A DNA stretch of 64,000 nt from Rhodospirillales bacterium (GTDB lineage: Bacteria; Pseudomonadota; Alphaproteobacteria; Rhodospirillales; Shumkoniaceae), in NCBI GenBank assembly GCA_018432935.1, contig JAHDSF010000018.1, positions 1 to 64,000 on the forward strand. Direction: 5' to 3'. Position numbers and translations under genes: made by a program. The notes under the pieces were generated by a model that had not been told where the DNA came from, searched no databases, and worked only from the letters and a program-made list of their open reading frames with translations. Positions 8,880-18,342 of this stretch are shown here, piece by piece. How positions within the stretch are numbered: the first letter of the stretch is position 1; each line of letters begins with the position of its first letter.

Positions 8880-9971
8880 TCAGGCCCCCAGCGATATCCT
8901 GTTGCGAACATTCGCCACCGCTTTCTCGAGGATGAGACGGCGATGGCGCCATGTCTCCGCCCGCGAGAGGTCGCGAAACTCGCGCAAGGCACTCCTGAAA
9001 TTGTCGTGGTGCCGCCAATAGCCCTGCAACAGGACCGAGGGCGTCCAATCGGAATCGGGAAGCGTGGTCTCGTACCCCAACTCCATCAGTAGCTGACCGC
9101 CGATCCGCTCCAGCTGCCGGCACTGCCTCGGGCTGAACCCCTCTCGCCAGCGCTCCGAGTTGGGGACGATCCGGGAGGCGACCATCTTGTCCTGACGTCG
9201 TTCCCTGCTCAATGACAGCATCGCCTCGGAATAGGGAATGCCCAAGAACGAGCAAACCCGCCGCATGTGGGTTTCGGGCGCGTCGGTCAGGTCCTCATAA
9301 CGGACCTCCATGTAGCGATGACCGATCGCCCGACCGGCGTTTCGCGCGCGCTGCACCACCGTCTTCCATCGCAGCATGCTGCGGGGCGGCGAAAAGCCAT
9401 AGCGGCGCTGGAACGAGTGCGCGCAGTCGCGGCCGTCGCGGATCATGTGGATGAAGCGGGCATGCGGGTACATCGCCGCAAAGGCCTCGATGTGGAGCGC
9501 GTACATGGGTGACTTCTCGCACCACCGCGTCTTGCCCTCACACTCGGCGAAATGGCGGAAGACCCCGTCCAGCGCGCCAGCGAAAGTCCGCTCCCGTTCG
9601 GCCCAGTCGTGCGGCAGGGGAGGCGGTCGTCTCCCGTTCACGATGCGGAAGAAGACGATGTTCCGCAGATCGTCCCATAGCCGGAGAAAGTTCTCGTCAT
9701 GCCTGAGATTGCCGTACTGCGCCTCTCGCTGCATGTAGAGGGGCAGGATCTTCGTCTCGAGCGGGAAACCGTACAGTTCCGGGTGGTTGTTCAGGCAGTC
9801 GAGCATCATCGTCGTGCCGGATCCGTTCATCCCGACGATGAACACCGGGGCCGGGGGCCCGCGCATGGGCCCCGGCTGCAATTCTGAATCCTGCGAAGTG
9901 CCTGTCTCCACTTCCACCCCCGCGCCCCTCATCAAGACGGCTCTGTTGCGGAATGTGGGGAGGCAACGCAC
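8880..9971 (-). CDS. Sulfotransferase family protein
   Basis: 363-residue PAPS-dependent sulfotransferase-like protein. The 5'-phosphosulfate loop is seen as FIVGMNGSGTTMM (about residues 44-56), a variant of the usual GxxRSGTT. The 3'-phosphate-binding element is HMIRDGRDCAHSF, and YEDLTDAPETHMRR matches the conserved 'RYEDL...P...' stretch. It is the last gene of the minus-strand glycan operon, 28 bases after the methyltransferase, so a carbohydrate or glycolipid hydroxyl is the likely acceptor. The start is uncertain: GTG at 9971 or ATG at 9932. Confidence 0.82.
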   Translation of the reverse strand: MRCLPTFRNRAVLMRGAGVEVETGTSQDSELQPGPMRGPPAPVFIVGMNGSGTTMMLDCLNNHPELYGFPLETKILPLYMQREAQYGNLRHDENFLRLWDDLRNIVFFRIVNGRRPPPLPHDWAERERTFAGALDGVFRHFAECEGKTRWCEKSPMYALHIEAFAAMYPHARFIHMIRDGRDCAHSFQRRYGFSPPRSMLRWKTVVQRARNAGRAIGHRYMEVRYEDLTDAPETHMRRVCSFLGIPYSEAMLSLSRERRQDKMVASRIVPNSERWREGFSPRQCRQLERIGGQLLMELGYETTLPDSDWTPSVLLQGYWRHHDNFRSALREFRDLSRAETWRHRRLILEKAVANVRNRISLGA

Positions 9972-9999
9972 GGATTCAATTGGAGAATTTCAACCCAGG

Positions 10000-11226
10000 T
10001 TACACCACCATGGGTTCCGGCACCGGCAGGATGAACTTCCCTCCCCGGGCGGCGTAGCCCTGCTGCTGCGCCATGATCTCGCGGCCGAAGTTCCAGGCCA
10101 GCAGCAGCAGATAATCCGGGCGGTCCTCAAGCAGCGTCTCGACCGGCCGGATCGGCAGTTGCAGGCCCGGCATGAACCGACCGACCTTGTGGACGTTGCG
10201 GTCGACCACGTACTCGAGGGCTGCGTGATCGAGTCCGGCATAGTTGAGCAGCGTCGCTCCCTTGGCGGCGGCGCCATAGGCGGCAATCCTGCCCCCGCTG
10301 GCATGAAGTTCGGAAACCAGCGCACGCAGGTTCTCGCGCAGGCGCGCGACGCGGCGGCCGAAATCGGCATAATAGCCGACCGTGCCCATGCCAAGCCGGG
10401 CTTCCTCGTCCTGCAGCTCGGCGAGCCGGGTGGACTTGCCGGCCTTCTTGCCGACCGTCAGGCGCAGCGATCCGCCATGGATGTCGATCCGCTCGACGTC
10501 GTTGAGGTGCAATCCGTGGCGCTCGAACAGCGGCTCCAGGGCGCCGAGGCCGTAGTAGAAGACGTGCTCGTGGTAGATGGTGTCGAAGGCGCAGGTCTCG
10601 ACGAGGTCGCGAACGTAGGGAAACTCGAACACGGCGATGCCGTCGTCTTTCAGGAGCAGCGCGAAACCTTCGACGAAGGCGTTGATGTCCTCGACGTGCG
10701 CCAGCACGTTGTTGGCCAGGATGACGTCCGCCCTACGCCCCTCGGCGACGAGCCGGCGGGCGAGGGCGGCGTTGAAGAAGTCCTCGATCGTGGTCACGCC
10801 CGCCTTGCGCGCCTCCGCCGCCGGGCCCGCCGCCGGATCGATCCCCTGGACCGGAATGCCCGCCTCGACGAAGTTCCGCAGCAGGTAGCCGTCATTGCTG
10901 GCGATTTCGACCACCAGGCTTTCGCGGTCCAGCCTGCGGCGCTCGATCAGGCTGAGGGCGTGGGCCCGGCTGTGGGCCAACAGGGCAGGAGAGAACGAGG
11001 AGTAGTAGGGGTAGTCGTGGCCGAACAGCTCTTCCGGTGGGATCGTCTCGGTCACCTGCAGGAGCGTGCATTGGGTGCAGAACGCCACTTCCAGCGGATA
11101 CTTCGGCTCCGGCTTGCCGACGTCCTCCGGCTTGACTAGGGCATTGGCGATCGGCTGCAGGCCGAGGTCGAGAATGACGGGAAGGTCCGGGCAACCGCAG
11201 GATCGGCAACGCGTCGTTCGGCTCAT
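10000..11226 (-). CDS. SAM-dependent sugar C-methyltransferase
   Basis: 408-residue protein with the three-part layout of NDP-sugar C-methyltransferases (TylC3/NovU type): an N-terminal zinc-binding domain (CRSCG near the start, CTQCT around residue 50), a Rossmann methyltransferase domain (VEIASNDGYLLRNF, then GIDPA) and a C-terminal Methyltransf_14 domain (GRIAAYGAAAKGATLLNY). The HEHVFYY segment is also characteristic. These enzymes methylate C3 of 4-keto-deoxysugars. With the cytidylyltransferase and 3,5-epimerase nearby, a branched-chain deoxysugar is the expected product. Confidence 0.88.
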   Translation of the reverse strand: MSRTTRCRSCGCPDLPVILDLGLQPIANALVKPEDVGKPEPKYPLEVAFCTQCTLLQVTETIPPEELFGHDYPYYSSFSPALLAHSRAHALSLIERRRLDRESLVVEIASNDGYLLRNFVEAGIPVQGIDPAAGPAAEARKAGVTTIEDFFNAALARRLVAEGRRADVILANNVLAHVEDINAFVEGFALLLKDDGIAVFEFPYVRDLVETCAFDTIYHEHVFYYGLGALEPLFERHGLHLNDVERIDIHGGSLRLTVGKKAGKSTRLAELQDEEARLGMGTVGYYADFGRRVARLRENLRALVSELHASGGRIAAYGAAAKGATLLNYAGLDHAALEYVVDRNVHKVGRFMPGLQLPIRPVETLLEDRPDYLLLLAWNFGREIMAQQQGYAARGGKFILPVPEPMVV

Positions 11227-11244
11227 CTGGTGCCTCCGCTTCGC

Positions 11245-11973
11245 TCAGTTCGGTGGCCGCTCGGCGGGCAGGATCGTCATGTCGACGACCTCTGCCGTGC
11301 GCGGCAGGGTGACGGCGGCCATGATCATCGCAGCCACGTCGTCCGGCTGGATGAAGGCGCCCGGGTCCCACGAGCGGCCCTTCTGCCGCTGGATGGCTTG
11401 CTGCATCGGGGTCGCGGTCGACCCGGGAAACACGGTCAATACGCGTACGCCGGTGCCGCGCAGCTCCTGGCGCAAGGTTTCGGCCACCGCCTTCATCGCA
11501 TGCTTGGACGCCGCGTAGGCGCCGACCTCGGCCGTCCCACGCAGTCCCTGGGTGGAGTTGACGAAGACGATCTGCCCGCGCGATTGCCGGATCGCCGGCA
11601 GCAGCCGCCGGCTCAGCGCCGCGGGGGCCTCGACATTGACAGCAAGCAGCGCCCGCAGCGAACCCGCGGGCGAATTCTCCCACGTCCCGCTGGCATATGC
11701 GCCCGCGGCGTGGACCACGAGGTCGAGCCGCGGTGCGCCAAAAGCGGCCGCGGCCAGCCGCTCGACGTCCTCCGGCTTCGCCAGATCGCAGACCACCGCG
11801 GACGTCGCGGCCCCGCCCAGCTCGTCCTGCAGCTCGGCGAGGGCCGCTTCCGAACGCGCGGCCAGGATCAAGTCCGAGCCGGCCCGGGCAAAGCGGGCGG
11901 CTATGGCTCGCCCCATCCCCCCGGTCGCGCCTGTGATCAGAGCGACCGGGCGTTCGCCCCCGGGATCAGCCAT
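11245..11973 (-). CDS. Short-chain dehydrogenase/reductase
   Basis: 242-residue classical SDR. The cofactor loop is TGATGGMGRAIAARFA near the N-terminus, followed by the catalytic Ser in FVNSTQG and YAASKHAMK (Tyr-x-x-x-Lys). The length is typical. ATG overlaps the stop of the preceding M28-type gene (TGATG); a GTG 9 bases upstream is an alternative. In this operon it probably reduces a keto-sugar intermediate, but the substrate is inferred from context only. Confidence 0.88.
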   Translation of the reverse strand: MADPGGERPVALITGATGGMGRAIAARFARAGSDLILAARSEAALAELQDELGGAATSAVVCDLAKPEDVERLAAAAFGAPRLDLVVHAAGAYASGTWENSPAGSLRALLAVNVEAPAALSRRLLPAIRQSRGQIVFVNSTQGLRGTAEVGAYAASKHAMKAVAETLRQELRGTGVRVLTVFPGSTATPMQQAIQRQKGRSWDPGAFIQPDDVAAMIMAAVTLPRTAEVVDMTILPAERPPN

Positions 11974-13289
11974 CAGGACCACGGCACCTCCGCGATCAGG
12001 TTGGTGCGCTCGGCAACCCCGGCGGCGGCGCGCACCTCAGCGAACGGCAGCCCCGCCTGCTCGGCGATATCGAGCAGGGATCGCGTGCCGTCGGCGAGAT
12101 TGAGGACCCAGAGCAGCGACTGCTGAGTTGCGGCAGCATTCTGGCCGCTGACGAGGCGGTAGAGACCGCGGCTGCCGAGCTGCGGTTCGCCGCGGCCATC
12201 GACGCGGCGGTAGACGACGTCGCCGTCCAGAAGGTCGAGGACGTCTTCGAGCACGGAGAGGCTCTCCTCGAGTGCCTCGGGACGGACCAGAGTGAGATTG
12301 TCGCCGCTCGTGTGGTACTCGGGAAAGCCGCGGTCCGGCGAACGCATGAAGCAGCCTACGGACAGGTTGAAGCCGGGCGAGCAGTACTGCCGCTCGTCAT
12401 AGCCCCAGGGCACGAAAGGCAGCAGCGTCAGCGGCAGGTTGCGGTCGGCGCAGACCCGCACGACCGCCCGGTCGATGGTCGCGTCGCCGCGCCGGCTGCG
12501 CTTGTAGTGGAAGCCGCCAGGGTCGCCGACGCAGGTCAGCACCAAGCCATGCCGGATCCGCGCCACCGCGCCCTCGTTGCGGGCGAGCCACGCAATGGCG
12601 CCGATGGTGGCGGGGGCGAACACGAACCGGTAGCTGAGGCGGCGCGGCCGGGCAAGCATCCGCTTCGCCAGCCACGTGGCGACGGCGATACCGGAGAGAT
12701 TGTCGTTGGCGAGGCTCGGATGGCAGCAGTGGGCGTGGATCAGCACCTCGTCCGCCACGCGTCCCGGAACCAGGAGATCGCCGTAGGTGAGGCTGCCGGG
12801 CGCCACCGTGCTGTCGACGACCACGCGGTAGGCGTCGTCGGTCATCTCCTCCCAGCGGGCATGGCTGAGGCAGAACCCCCAGTCCTCGGCGAAATAGCCG
12901 GTCCGGTACGGCACCATGTCCGGCTGGCCGGGAAGGGTATGGACGTGATGCGCCAGCTCCTCGCGGCTCACCACCCGCTCGACCGGGCGGCTGTAGCTGA
13001 CGACATGGAGGCTGCTGTCGCGGAAGTCGACCAGGCGGCGGCCATCCAGGGCCTCGATCCAAGCGCCGCGAATGGTCCACTCCTGAGGCACCGTCCAGTC
13101 CAGCACCGGCGTGCCAGAAGGGACTTCATGGACCTCGATCGGGATCATGCCGGCGATGCGGCGGATGGTCTCGCGTAGCCCCGGCCCGGTGATGCTGCGG
13201 CAGAGCGGGAAGAGCTCGCGCACGAAATCGTGCATCAGCGTCCCGTCGGAAGGGGCCGTTTCTGCCCGCGGGTTCAGGATGGCCTCCAT
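11973..13289 (-). CDS. DUF4910 / M28-like putative aminopeptidase
   Basis: 438-residue protein of the DUF4910 family (M28-like zinc peptidase fold with an inserted DUF2172 domain and a C-terminal winged helix). Visible metal-site elements include HAHCCHPSLANDNLSG and, later, EYHTSGDN. The N-terminal FVRELFPLCRSITGPG and EVPSGTPVLDWTVPQEW are family signatures. Many family members carry a Glu where this protein has Ala in APATIG, so its catalytic state is unclear. Family members recur in polysaccharide clusters with rfbF-like genes, as here; I infer a role in processing an acylated or aminoacylated sugar, not protein degradation. Confidence 0.8.
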   Translation of the reverse strand: MEAILNPRAETAPSDGTLMHDFVRELFPLCRSITGPGLRETIRRIAGMIPIEVHEVPSGTPVLDWTVPQEWTIRGAWIEALDGRRLVDFRDSSLHVVSYSRPVERVVSREELAHHVHTLPGQPDMVPYRTGYFAEDWGFCLSHARWEEMTDDAYRVVVDSTVAPGSLTYGDLLVPGRVADEVLIHAHCCHPSLANDNLSGIAVATWLAKRMLARPRRLSYRFVFAPATIGAIAWLARNEGAVARIRHGLVLTCVGDPGGFHYKRSRRGDATIDRAVVRVCADRNLPLTLLPFVPWGYDERQYCSPGFNLSVGCFMRSPDRGFPEYHTSGDNLTLVRPEALEESLSVLEDVLDLLDGDVVYRRVDGRGEPQLGSRGLYRLVSGQNAAATQQSLLWVLNLADGTRSLLDIAEQAGLPFAEVRAAAGVAERTNLIAEVPWS

Positions 13290-13858
13290 TCCCTCTCATC
13301 CTTCGCGCCGCCGCTCGGCAAGGGAACGCGGCCGCCCAGCGGCGGCCACGCCAGATCCTTGCCCGAGACCGCGGTCACGGGAAGCGGCCAGGGGATGCCG
13401 ATCTGTGGGTCGTCAAAGCGGAAACCGTCCTGGTGGTCCGGGCTGTAGGGCTGGTCGCCCATCAGGTATTCGACCATGACGTCGTCGGTCAGGGTCTGGA
13501 AGCCGTGGGCGAGGCCGGGCGGAACATAGAGCATGGTGTCGTCACCGCCCAGTTCCAAGGCTTGAAACCGCCCGCACGCCGGGGATTCCTGGCGCAGGTC
13601 GACGATGACGTCGTGGATGCGGCCGCGGGTGACGCGGACGATCTTGCTCTCGGCACAGGGCGGACGCTGGAAATGCATGCCGCGCAGCGAGCCCCTGGCG
13701 CGCGTGACCGAGCAGTTGCCCTGCACGATCTCGATCGGGATGCCATGGCTGGCGAAGCTGTCGCGGCACCAGGTACGAACAAAGCTTCCGCGCTCGTCCC
13801 GGAACGGCGTCAGCCTGACAATCTTGGCGCCGGGCAGTCCCGTGTCCTCGAACTGCAT
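13274..13858 (-). CDS. rfbC: dTDP-4-dehydrorhamnose 3,5-epimerase family protein
   Basis: 194-residue cupin-fold epimerase of the RmlC/RfbC family. Conserved elements: FRDERGSFVRTW, then SLRGMHFQRPPCAESKIVRVTRG with the catalytic His, then LYVPPGLAHGFQTL. The enzyme epimerises C3/C5 of an NDP-4-keto-6-deoxyhexose. Next to a cytidylyltransferase, the nucleotide is more likely CDP than dTDP. GGAG lies 6 bases before the ATG. The 3' end overlaps the next gene by 16 bases. Confidence 0.88.
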   Translation of the reverse strand: MQFEDTGLPGAKIVRLTPFRDERGSFVRTWCRDSFASHGIPIEIVQGNCSVTRARGSLRGMHFQRPPCAESKIVRVTRGRIHDVIVDLRQESPACGRFQALELGGDDTMLYVPPGLAHGFQTLTDDVMVEYLMGDQPYSPDHQDGFRFDDPQIGIPWPLPVTAVSGKDLAWPPLGGRVPLPSGGAKDEREWRPS

Positions 13859-13871
13859 CGCAACTCCGCCA

Positions 13872-14696
13872 CTACTCGGAAACGGCGCGCAAGGCCGCCG
13901 TCGCCGCAGGTGCCGAGGGCAGCGTCGGCCACACCTTCCAGGGCGCCTTGCCGGAATTCCAGAGCTCCTCCAGCACCATCTTGTCGCGCAGGGTGTCCAT
14001 CGGCTGCCAGAATCCCTTGTGGCGGAAGGCCTGGAGCTGATTGGCCGCAACCAGGCGTTCCATCGGCTCGCGCTCCCACACGCTGTCGTCGCCGTCGATG
14101 AAGTCCACGACCTTGGGCTCAAGGACGAAGAAGCCGCCGTTGATCAGGCTGTGCTCGTCCGGCCCCTTCTCGCGGAACTGCTGTACCTCATCCGCCTGCG
14201 GCTGCAGATGCAGCACGCCGAAGCGCCCCGGCTGGGTCACGGCGGTGACGGTTGCCAAGCGTCCGGTCTCTTTGTGCTTGCGGATCAGGGCGGAGATGTC
14301 GACGTCGCTGACCCCGTCGCCATAGGTCATGCAGAAGGCGCCCTCGAGCATATGGGCGACCCGGCGAAGGCGGCCGCCGGTCATCGTCTCCTGGCCGGTA
14401 TCCACCAGGGTCACGGTCCACGGCTCGCGCTCGCGGGGGATGATGCGGGTGGTCTGCCGCTTGAAATCGAACACCACGTCGCCGGTCGTCAGCATGAAGT
14501 CCTGGAAGTACTTCTTGAGCATGTCCCCGCGATATCCGCAGCACACGATGAAGTCGTGCAGGCCGTAATGCGAGTACATCTTCATGATGTGCCAGATGAT
14601 CGGGCGGCCCCCGATCTCTACCAGCGGCTTCGGACGGACCTGGCTTTCCTCGGAGATGCGCGTGCCGTAGCCGCCTGCCAGGATCACGACTTGCAT
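13872..14696 (-). CDS. rfbF: Glucose-1-phosphate cytidylyltransferase
   Basis: 274-residue nucleotidyltransferase forming CDP-glucose from CTP and glucose-1-phosphate. It starts MQVVILAGGYGTRISEES with the pyrophosphorylase signature, followed by RPKPLVEIGGRPIIWHIMK. The product-binding region YGDGVSDVD and NGGFFVLEPKVVDFI are typical of RfbF rather than RfbA. GGAGG precedes the ATG, so I reject the in-frame upstream start at 14777. CDP-glucose 4,6-dehydratase, the expected next enzyme, is not in this window. Confidence 0.93.
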   Translation of the reverse strand: MQVVILAGGYGTRISEESQVRPKPLVEIGGRPIIWHIMKMYSHYGLHDFIVCCGYRGDMLKKYFQDFMLTTGDVVFDFKRQTTRIIPREREPWTVTLVDTGQETMTGGRLRRVAHMLEGAFCMTYGDGVSDVDISALIRKHKETGRLATVTAVTQPGRFGVLHLQPQADEVQQFREKGPDEHSLINGGFFVLEPKVVDFIDGDDSVWEREPMERLVAANQLQAFRHKGFWQPMDTLRDKMVLEELWNSGKAPWKVWPTLPSAPAATAALRAVSE

Positions 14697-14769
14697 GGTA
14701 TTTCCTCCGTCCTTCTCAGAAGCGCCGAGACGGGCGCGAGTTCCGACACTGGGCGTCGCCCGTCCCGCT

Positions 14770-15963
14770 TCAGGCACGATTTGCCTGCGGCACCCCCTCC
14801 TCGTAGGCGGCCGCCAGCTTGGAGAGCTCCGAGATCCGCAACAGCGTCGCCTCGGTGGGCGGAAGCTGCACGCTGTCGAGGATCGACTTCCACCGGTACG
14901 CCCAGTCGTGCCGCTTCAGGGTATGCCAGACATTGCGGCGGCTGATCGCCTCCAGGCGCCGCGGCTGCCGGTTGAGGTCCTCGATCACGGAACCGACGTC
15001 GGGGCAGTCGACGGGAATCGCGATCACCGAGTCTTCCCAGCCCATCTGCTCGTCGAAGACCTGGGTGCGCGGGTAATCACCCAACAGGACGGCACCGCCG
15101 GCAATACCTTCGAAATAGCGGGCACCGACCTCCTGCTGCGACGCGATCTTGTCCTTGCGGTCGAAGTTCGCCCGGTTGGCGATGAAAAAGCGTGAATTCT
15201 TGACCAGATTGGCGAGCAGTTCCCGGTGGTCGGCGTGACGCTTCACCCAGATCTTCGGTGCCCACGCCGTATCGCTGTAGTAGAAGGCGCCGCTCAGCAG
15301 CGCGTACTCGACCAATGCCTCGTGCGTCACCGCCGACTGACGGCCGATCATCGTGATGTCGATGCCACGTTCATGGTAGGCCCGATGCGGCAGGAAGCGC
15401 AGGGCGTCGACCCCGAACGGCAGGTAGGTGATCGTCTTGCCCAGCAGCTCCGAGAGCGGCCCGACCGTAGCGGCGCAGGCGCAGAAGACGATATCGAATT
15501 CTTTCAGGATATTAAGCTGTTGCCTCAGCTTTGGCAGGTAGGTGATGAAGATCTCCTGGATGAAGCATACGGCCAGGCGGCAGCGCTTCCGCCAGCCGCG
15601 AAACGCGTCCAGAGCCAACAACTCGCCGACGTTGCCCACCTCGGCGAACAGCAGCTCGTACGTCGCGTGCTGCGGGGTGACGGAAAGGCCCGTCGGCGGC
15701 AACATCGCAGAGGGAAGAGCGCGCGACATCGCGCGGGCCAGCTTCAGCCGGTGGCGGGACGTGGCGGTGTGTGCGGGAGTGACGATCTCGGCATCGTCGA
15801 CGCTCGCGATCACGTCCTCCATCTCGAGCCCGCAGCACTGCCAGCGTTCGACGCGCAGCCCGCGTTGCGAGAAGATCAGGACCCGCGGCTGCGAGGCCGA
15901 TGCGAGCCCGGAGGCAGAGGCTTCGATGGATCTCCTTAGTGCCGAGAAGGAGCGCCTTGTCAT
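14770..15963 (-). CDS. Glycosyltransferase (CgeB / Glyco_trans_1_2-like)
   Basis: 397-residue soluble protein with a two-lobe GT-B appearance. The C-terminal lobe contains [20 protein letters not shown], the 'R.fE..a.G..ll' nucleotide-sugar site of CgeB-like and group 1 transferases. An earlier [13 protein letters not shown] and the catalytic-lobe linker fit too. The N-terminal lobe is poorly conserved. ATG overlaps the stop of the upstream epimerase gene (ATGA). Donor and acceptor are unknown; from context the donor is probably the CDP-deoxysugar made by the neighbours. Confidence 0.78.
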   Translation of the reverse strand: MTRRSFSALRRSIEASASGLASASQPRVLIFSQRGLRVERWQCCGLEMEDVIASVDDAEIVTPAHTATSRHRLKLARAMSRALPSAMLPPTGLSVTPQHATYELLFAEVGNVGELLALDAFRGWRKRCRLAVCFIQEIFITYLPKLRQQLNILKEFDIVFCACAATVGPLSELLGKTITYLPFGVDALRFLPHRAYHERGIDITMIGRQSAVTHEALVEYALLSGAFYYSDTAWAPKIWVKRHADHRELLANLVKNSRFFIANRANFDRKDKIASQQEVGARYFEGIAGGAVLLGDYPRTQVFDEQMGWEDSVIAIPVDCPDVGSVIEDLNRQPRRLEAISRRNVWHTLKRHDWAYRWKSILDSVQLPPTEATLLRISELSKLAAAYEEGVPQANRA

Positions 15964-17012
15964 GCCACCGCCCCGCGCGGCGGGGCCAACTCCGAAGGGC
16001 GAAGAGAGGCGTCGATCCGGCCCTCGGCGAGCAGGCGCTTGAGATAGGCGATGCGGCTGAACTGCGGCCCCTCGAATTCGTCGCGCGACAGGCCCTTGCT
16101 CCGGTAGGTCTCGTAGAGTTCCGCAATCCCGTCTCGCAGCGACCTTTGCGGGCGGAAGGAGGGAACGTGCTGCGGAAAGCGCGAGCAGTCGACCCGGTAA
16201 CAGCGGGTGTCGGGGCCGGCGTCCGATGCGAACGAAAGGCGGGAGTTGGGAACGATCCCGGCGACGGCTTCGGCGATCTCCCGGATCCGATAGTTCTCCT
16301 CGTTGCGCCCTACGTTGAAGGCGCGGTTGAAGATCGCCTCACGCGGCGCATCGAGAACCGCCAGGAACGCGCGCGAGATGTCCTCGACGTGGACGATAGG
16401 CCGCCATGGCGTGCCGTCGCTCTTGAGGTACACTTGGCCCGTGGTATGCGCCCAGGCCGTCAGATTGTTGACGACGAGGTCGAAACGAATCCTCGGCGAC
16501 ATCCCGTAGGCCGTCGCGTTACGCAGGTAGACCGGACAGAAGGACTCGTCGGCGAGCTCCGCGACATCCCGTTCCACCATGACCTTGGACTTGGCATAGG
16601 GCGTGATCGGGGCGAGGGGACTGTCCTCGTCGCGCATGTGGTCGCCCGCCGAGCCGTAATTGCTGCACGACGACGAGAAGACGAAACGGGCCACACCGGC
16701 CTGCTTCGCGCAACGGGCGAGCCTGACCGAGGCGCGATGGTTGATCTCGTAGGTCAGGTCGGGATTGATGTTGCCGAGCGGATCGTTGGAAAGGCCGGCC
16801 AGGTGAAGCACCGCGTCAAAGCCGGCCAGGTCGGCGGTCTCGACGTCGCGGATGTCCTTGGCGATCTCAGCGACCGCGGGAGGGGCCTTGCCATACAGGC
16901 ACCTCGCGAACAGACCGCTGTCCATGCCCACGACCTCGTGCCCTGCCTCCGTCAGCATCGGTGCGAGCACGGAACCGATGTACCCCTGGTGACCGGTGAG
17001 CAACACGCGCAC
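15960..17012 (-). CDS. NAD-dependent epimerase/dehydratase (extended SDR)
   Basis: 350-residue extended SDR. The Rossmann loop [17 protein letters not shown] is at the extreme N-terminus. SSSCSNYGS and TPYAKSK carry the catalytic Ser and Tyr-x-x-x-Lys, and [13 protein letters not shown] is the usual substrate-side strand. I chose a GTG start with GGGGGAGG 8 bases upstream; the frame stays open to 17165, but that part has no family match. It is the first gene of the eight-gene minus-strand operon. It could be the 4,6-dehydratase, an epimerase or a reductase; sequence alone does not decide. Confidence 0.85.
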   Translation of the reverse strand: MRVLLTGHQGYIGSVLAPMLTEAGHEVVGMDSGLFARCLYGKAPPAVAEIAKDIRDVETADLAGFDAVLHLAGLSNDPLGNINPDLTYEINHRASVRLARCAKQAGVARFVFSSSCSNYGSAGDHMRDEDSPLAPITPYAKSKVMVERDVAELADESFCPVYLRNATAYGMSPRIRFDLVVNNLTAWAHTTGQVYLKSDGTPWRPIVHVEDISRAFLAVLDAPREAIFNRAFNVGRNEENYRIREIAEAVAGIVPNSRLSFASDAGPDTRCYRVDCSRFPQHVPSFRPQRSLRDGIAELYETYRSKGLSRDEFEGPQFSRIAYLKRLLAEGRIDASLRPSELAPPRGAVA

Positions 17013-17542
17013 GAGAGCCGCCTCCCCCGAAGTTTTCGTTTTGAGTCGTTGTCCATCGCCGTCAGCCGATGCACGGAATATTGTGTGCAGAGCAAACCCG
17101 ACCCAGCCCTCTATCGGACTAGGAGCGCGGGAAGAACGGCTCCCCCGACACAACCCGATCGGCATCTCAGACGGGTACAGGACGCAGCCGCCGAGAGGGC
17201 ATGCGGGTACCCGATCGGTTCATCGGAGCCGCGAGGTCCCGACGAGGTGCACGGCGGCTATCGGAGATGGAGGAGGATATTGTCCAAGAGGAGCGTACTT
17301 TTCCGAGAAAGCTTTGATAAGCCTATGGAATTGTCACCAACCCCCGCCCACTCAGCAGATCGACCGGAATCGCAAGCCTGAAGTATACATTGGCAAGGCA
17401 CCAGACAAACGGTCCGGCCGCTGGTACGGATCACGGAATCCGTCTGACGCTTATCCCGTGGTCCTGTAGGAATGCGGACTGATGCGGTCGGGCGATGAGC
17501 ACGCTGGCGCAGCAGGGCGAACTGTCGCGAACTTCTGGGCAA
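17013..17542. other. Gene-free stretch upstream of the glycan operon
   Basis: About 530 bases between the first gene of the glycan operon and tRNA-Ser. Frames are broken or lack coding character; a plus-strand open frame crossing it is the shadow of the neighbouring epimerase. It must hold the operon promoter (minus strand), but I see no convincing -35/-10 pair. It is locally more AT-rich around 17270-17350. Confidence 0.5.
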
Positions 17543-17632
17543 TGGCGGATGGGGTGGGATTCGAACCCACGAGGGGCGTAAACCCCTGCCGGTTTTCAAG
17601 ACCGGTGCAATCGACCACTCTGCCACCCATCC
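17543..17632 (-). tRNA. tRNA-Ser (anticodon UGA)
   Basis: 90-base class II tRNA on the minus strand. The acceptor GGATGGG pairs with CCCATCC, and discriminator G and CCA are encoded. The anticodon arm CCGGT-CTTGAAA-ACCGG gives UGA. The long variable arm CAGGGGTTTACGCCCCTC is typical of serine tRNAs, and the T arm GTGGGTTCGAATCCCAC is intact. Confidence 0.97.
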
Positions 17633-17698
17633 GGCGCCGTTCGGCCAGTGTGTAACGCAGGACCGGTGTCTCGTCCACTTCCGCAGTGCCGGAGGCGT

Positions 17699-18223
17699 TC
17701 AGTCGTCCGGCTTGGCTTCGGCCTTGAAGCGCTTGGCGTTGGCGACGTAGTGGCCGGCCGCCTGACGGAACGAGGCGGCCTGCTCGGGGGTCAACGTACG
17801 GGCCACCCTGCCTGGAACGCCGACGATGAGGGAGTAGGGCGTGAACTCCTTGCCCTCGCCGATCACGGCGCCGGCGCCGATCACGCTGCCGGTGCCGATT
17901 CGGGCGCCGTTGAGGACGACGCAGTTGATGCCCACCAGGCAGCCGTCCTCGATCGTGCAGCCGTGTACCACGGCGCAGTGGCCGACGGTCACGTCCTTGC
18001 CGATGGTGAGCGGAAAGCCGGGATCGGCGTGCAGGACGGCATTGTCCTGGATGTTGGTGTTGTCGCCAATGACGATCGGAGCGGTGTCGCCGCGGACCAC
18101 CGCGTTCCACCACACGCTGGCATCGCGCCCCAGGGTGACGTCGCCGACCACCACCGCGGTCGGGGCGATCCAGTAGTCTTCGCCGTGCGTCTTCACCCGT
18201 CTGTCGCCGAGCGCGTACTTCAT
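17699..18223 (-). CDS. Gamma-class carbonic anhydrase-like hexapeptide protein
   Basis: 174-residue left-handed beta-helix protein (CaiE/PaaY/YrdA group of gamma carbonic anhydrases). Metal-ligand histidines appear in NAVLHADPG, VGHCAVVHGC and nearby turns, with many I/V-G-x-x hexapeptide repeats. A C-terminal helix follows residue 145. ATG has GAGGAGAGG upstream; the frame is open to 18325, but the extra residues lack family similarity. Whether it hydrates CO2 or is a related acyltransferase is not decidable here. Confidence 0.88.
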   Translation of the reverse strand: MKYALGDRRVKTHGEDYWIAPTAVVVGDVTLGRDASVWWNAVVRGDTAPIVIGDNTNIQDNAVLHADPGFPLTIGKDVTVGHCAVVHGCTIEDGCLVGINCVVLNGARIGTGSVIGAGAVIGEGKEFTPYSLIVGVPGRVARTLTPEQAASFRQAAGHYVANAKRFKAEAKPDD

Positions 18224-18342
18224 GAGCGGCCTCTCCTCGATCCTGGCCTGGAACACCGGGGCCCGGACTTTATCACCTGCCGCGCACGCGGGGCCAGAAC
18301 CGTTCGTTGTCAGATGCCGCCACAAACGCTATCACTGCCTCC

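Noticed and set aside
15900-17381. Long plus-strand open frame opposite the epimerase gene
   Set aside because: Antisense shadow of a clear extended SDR; composition and lack of motifs argue against coding.
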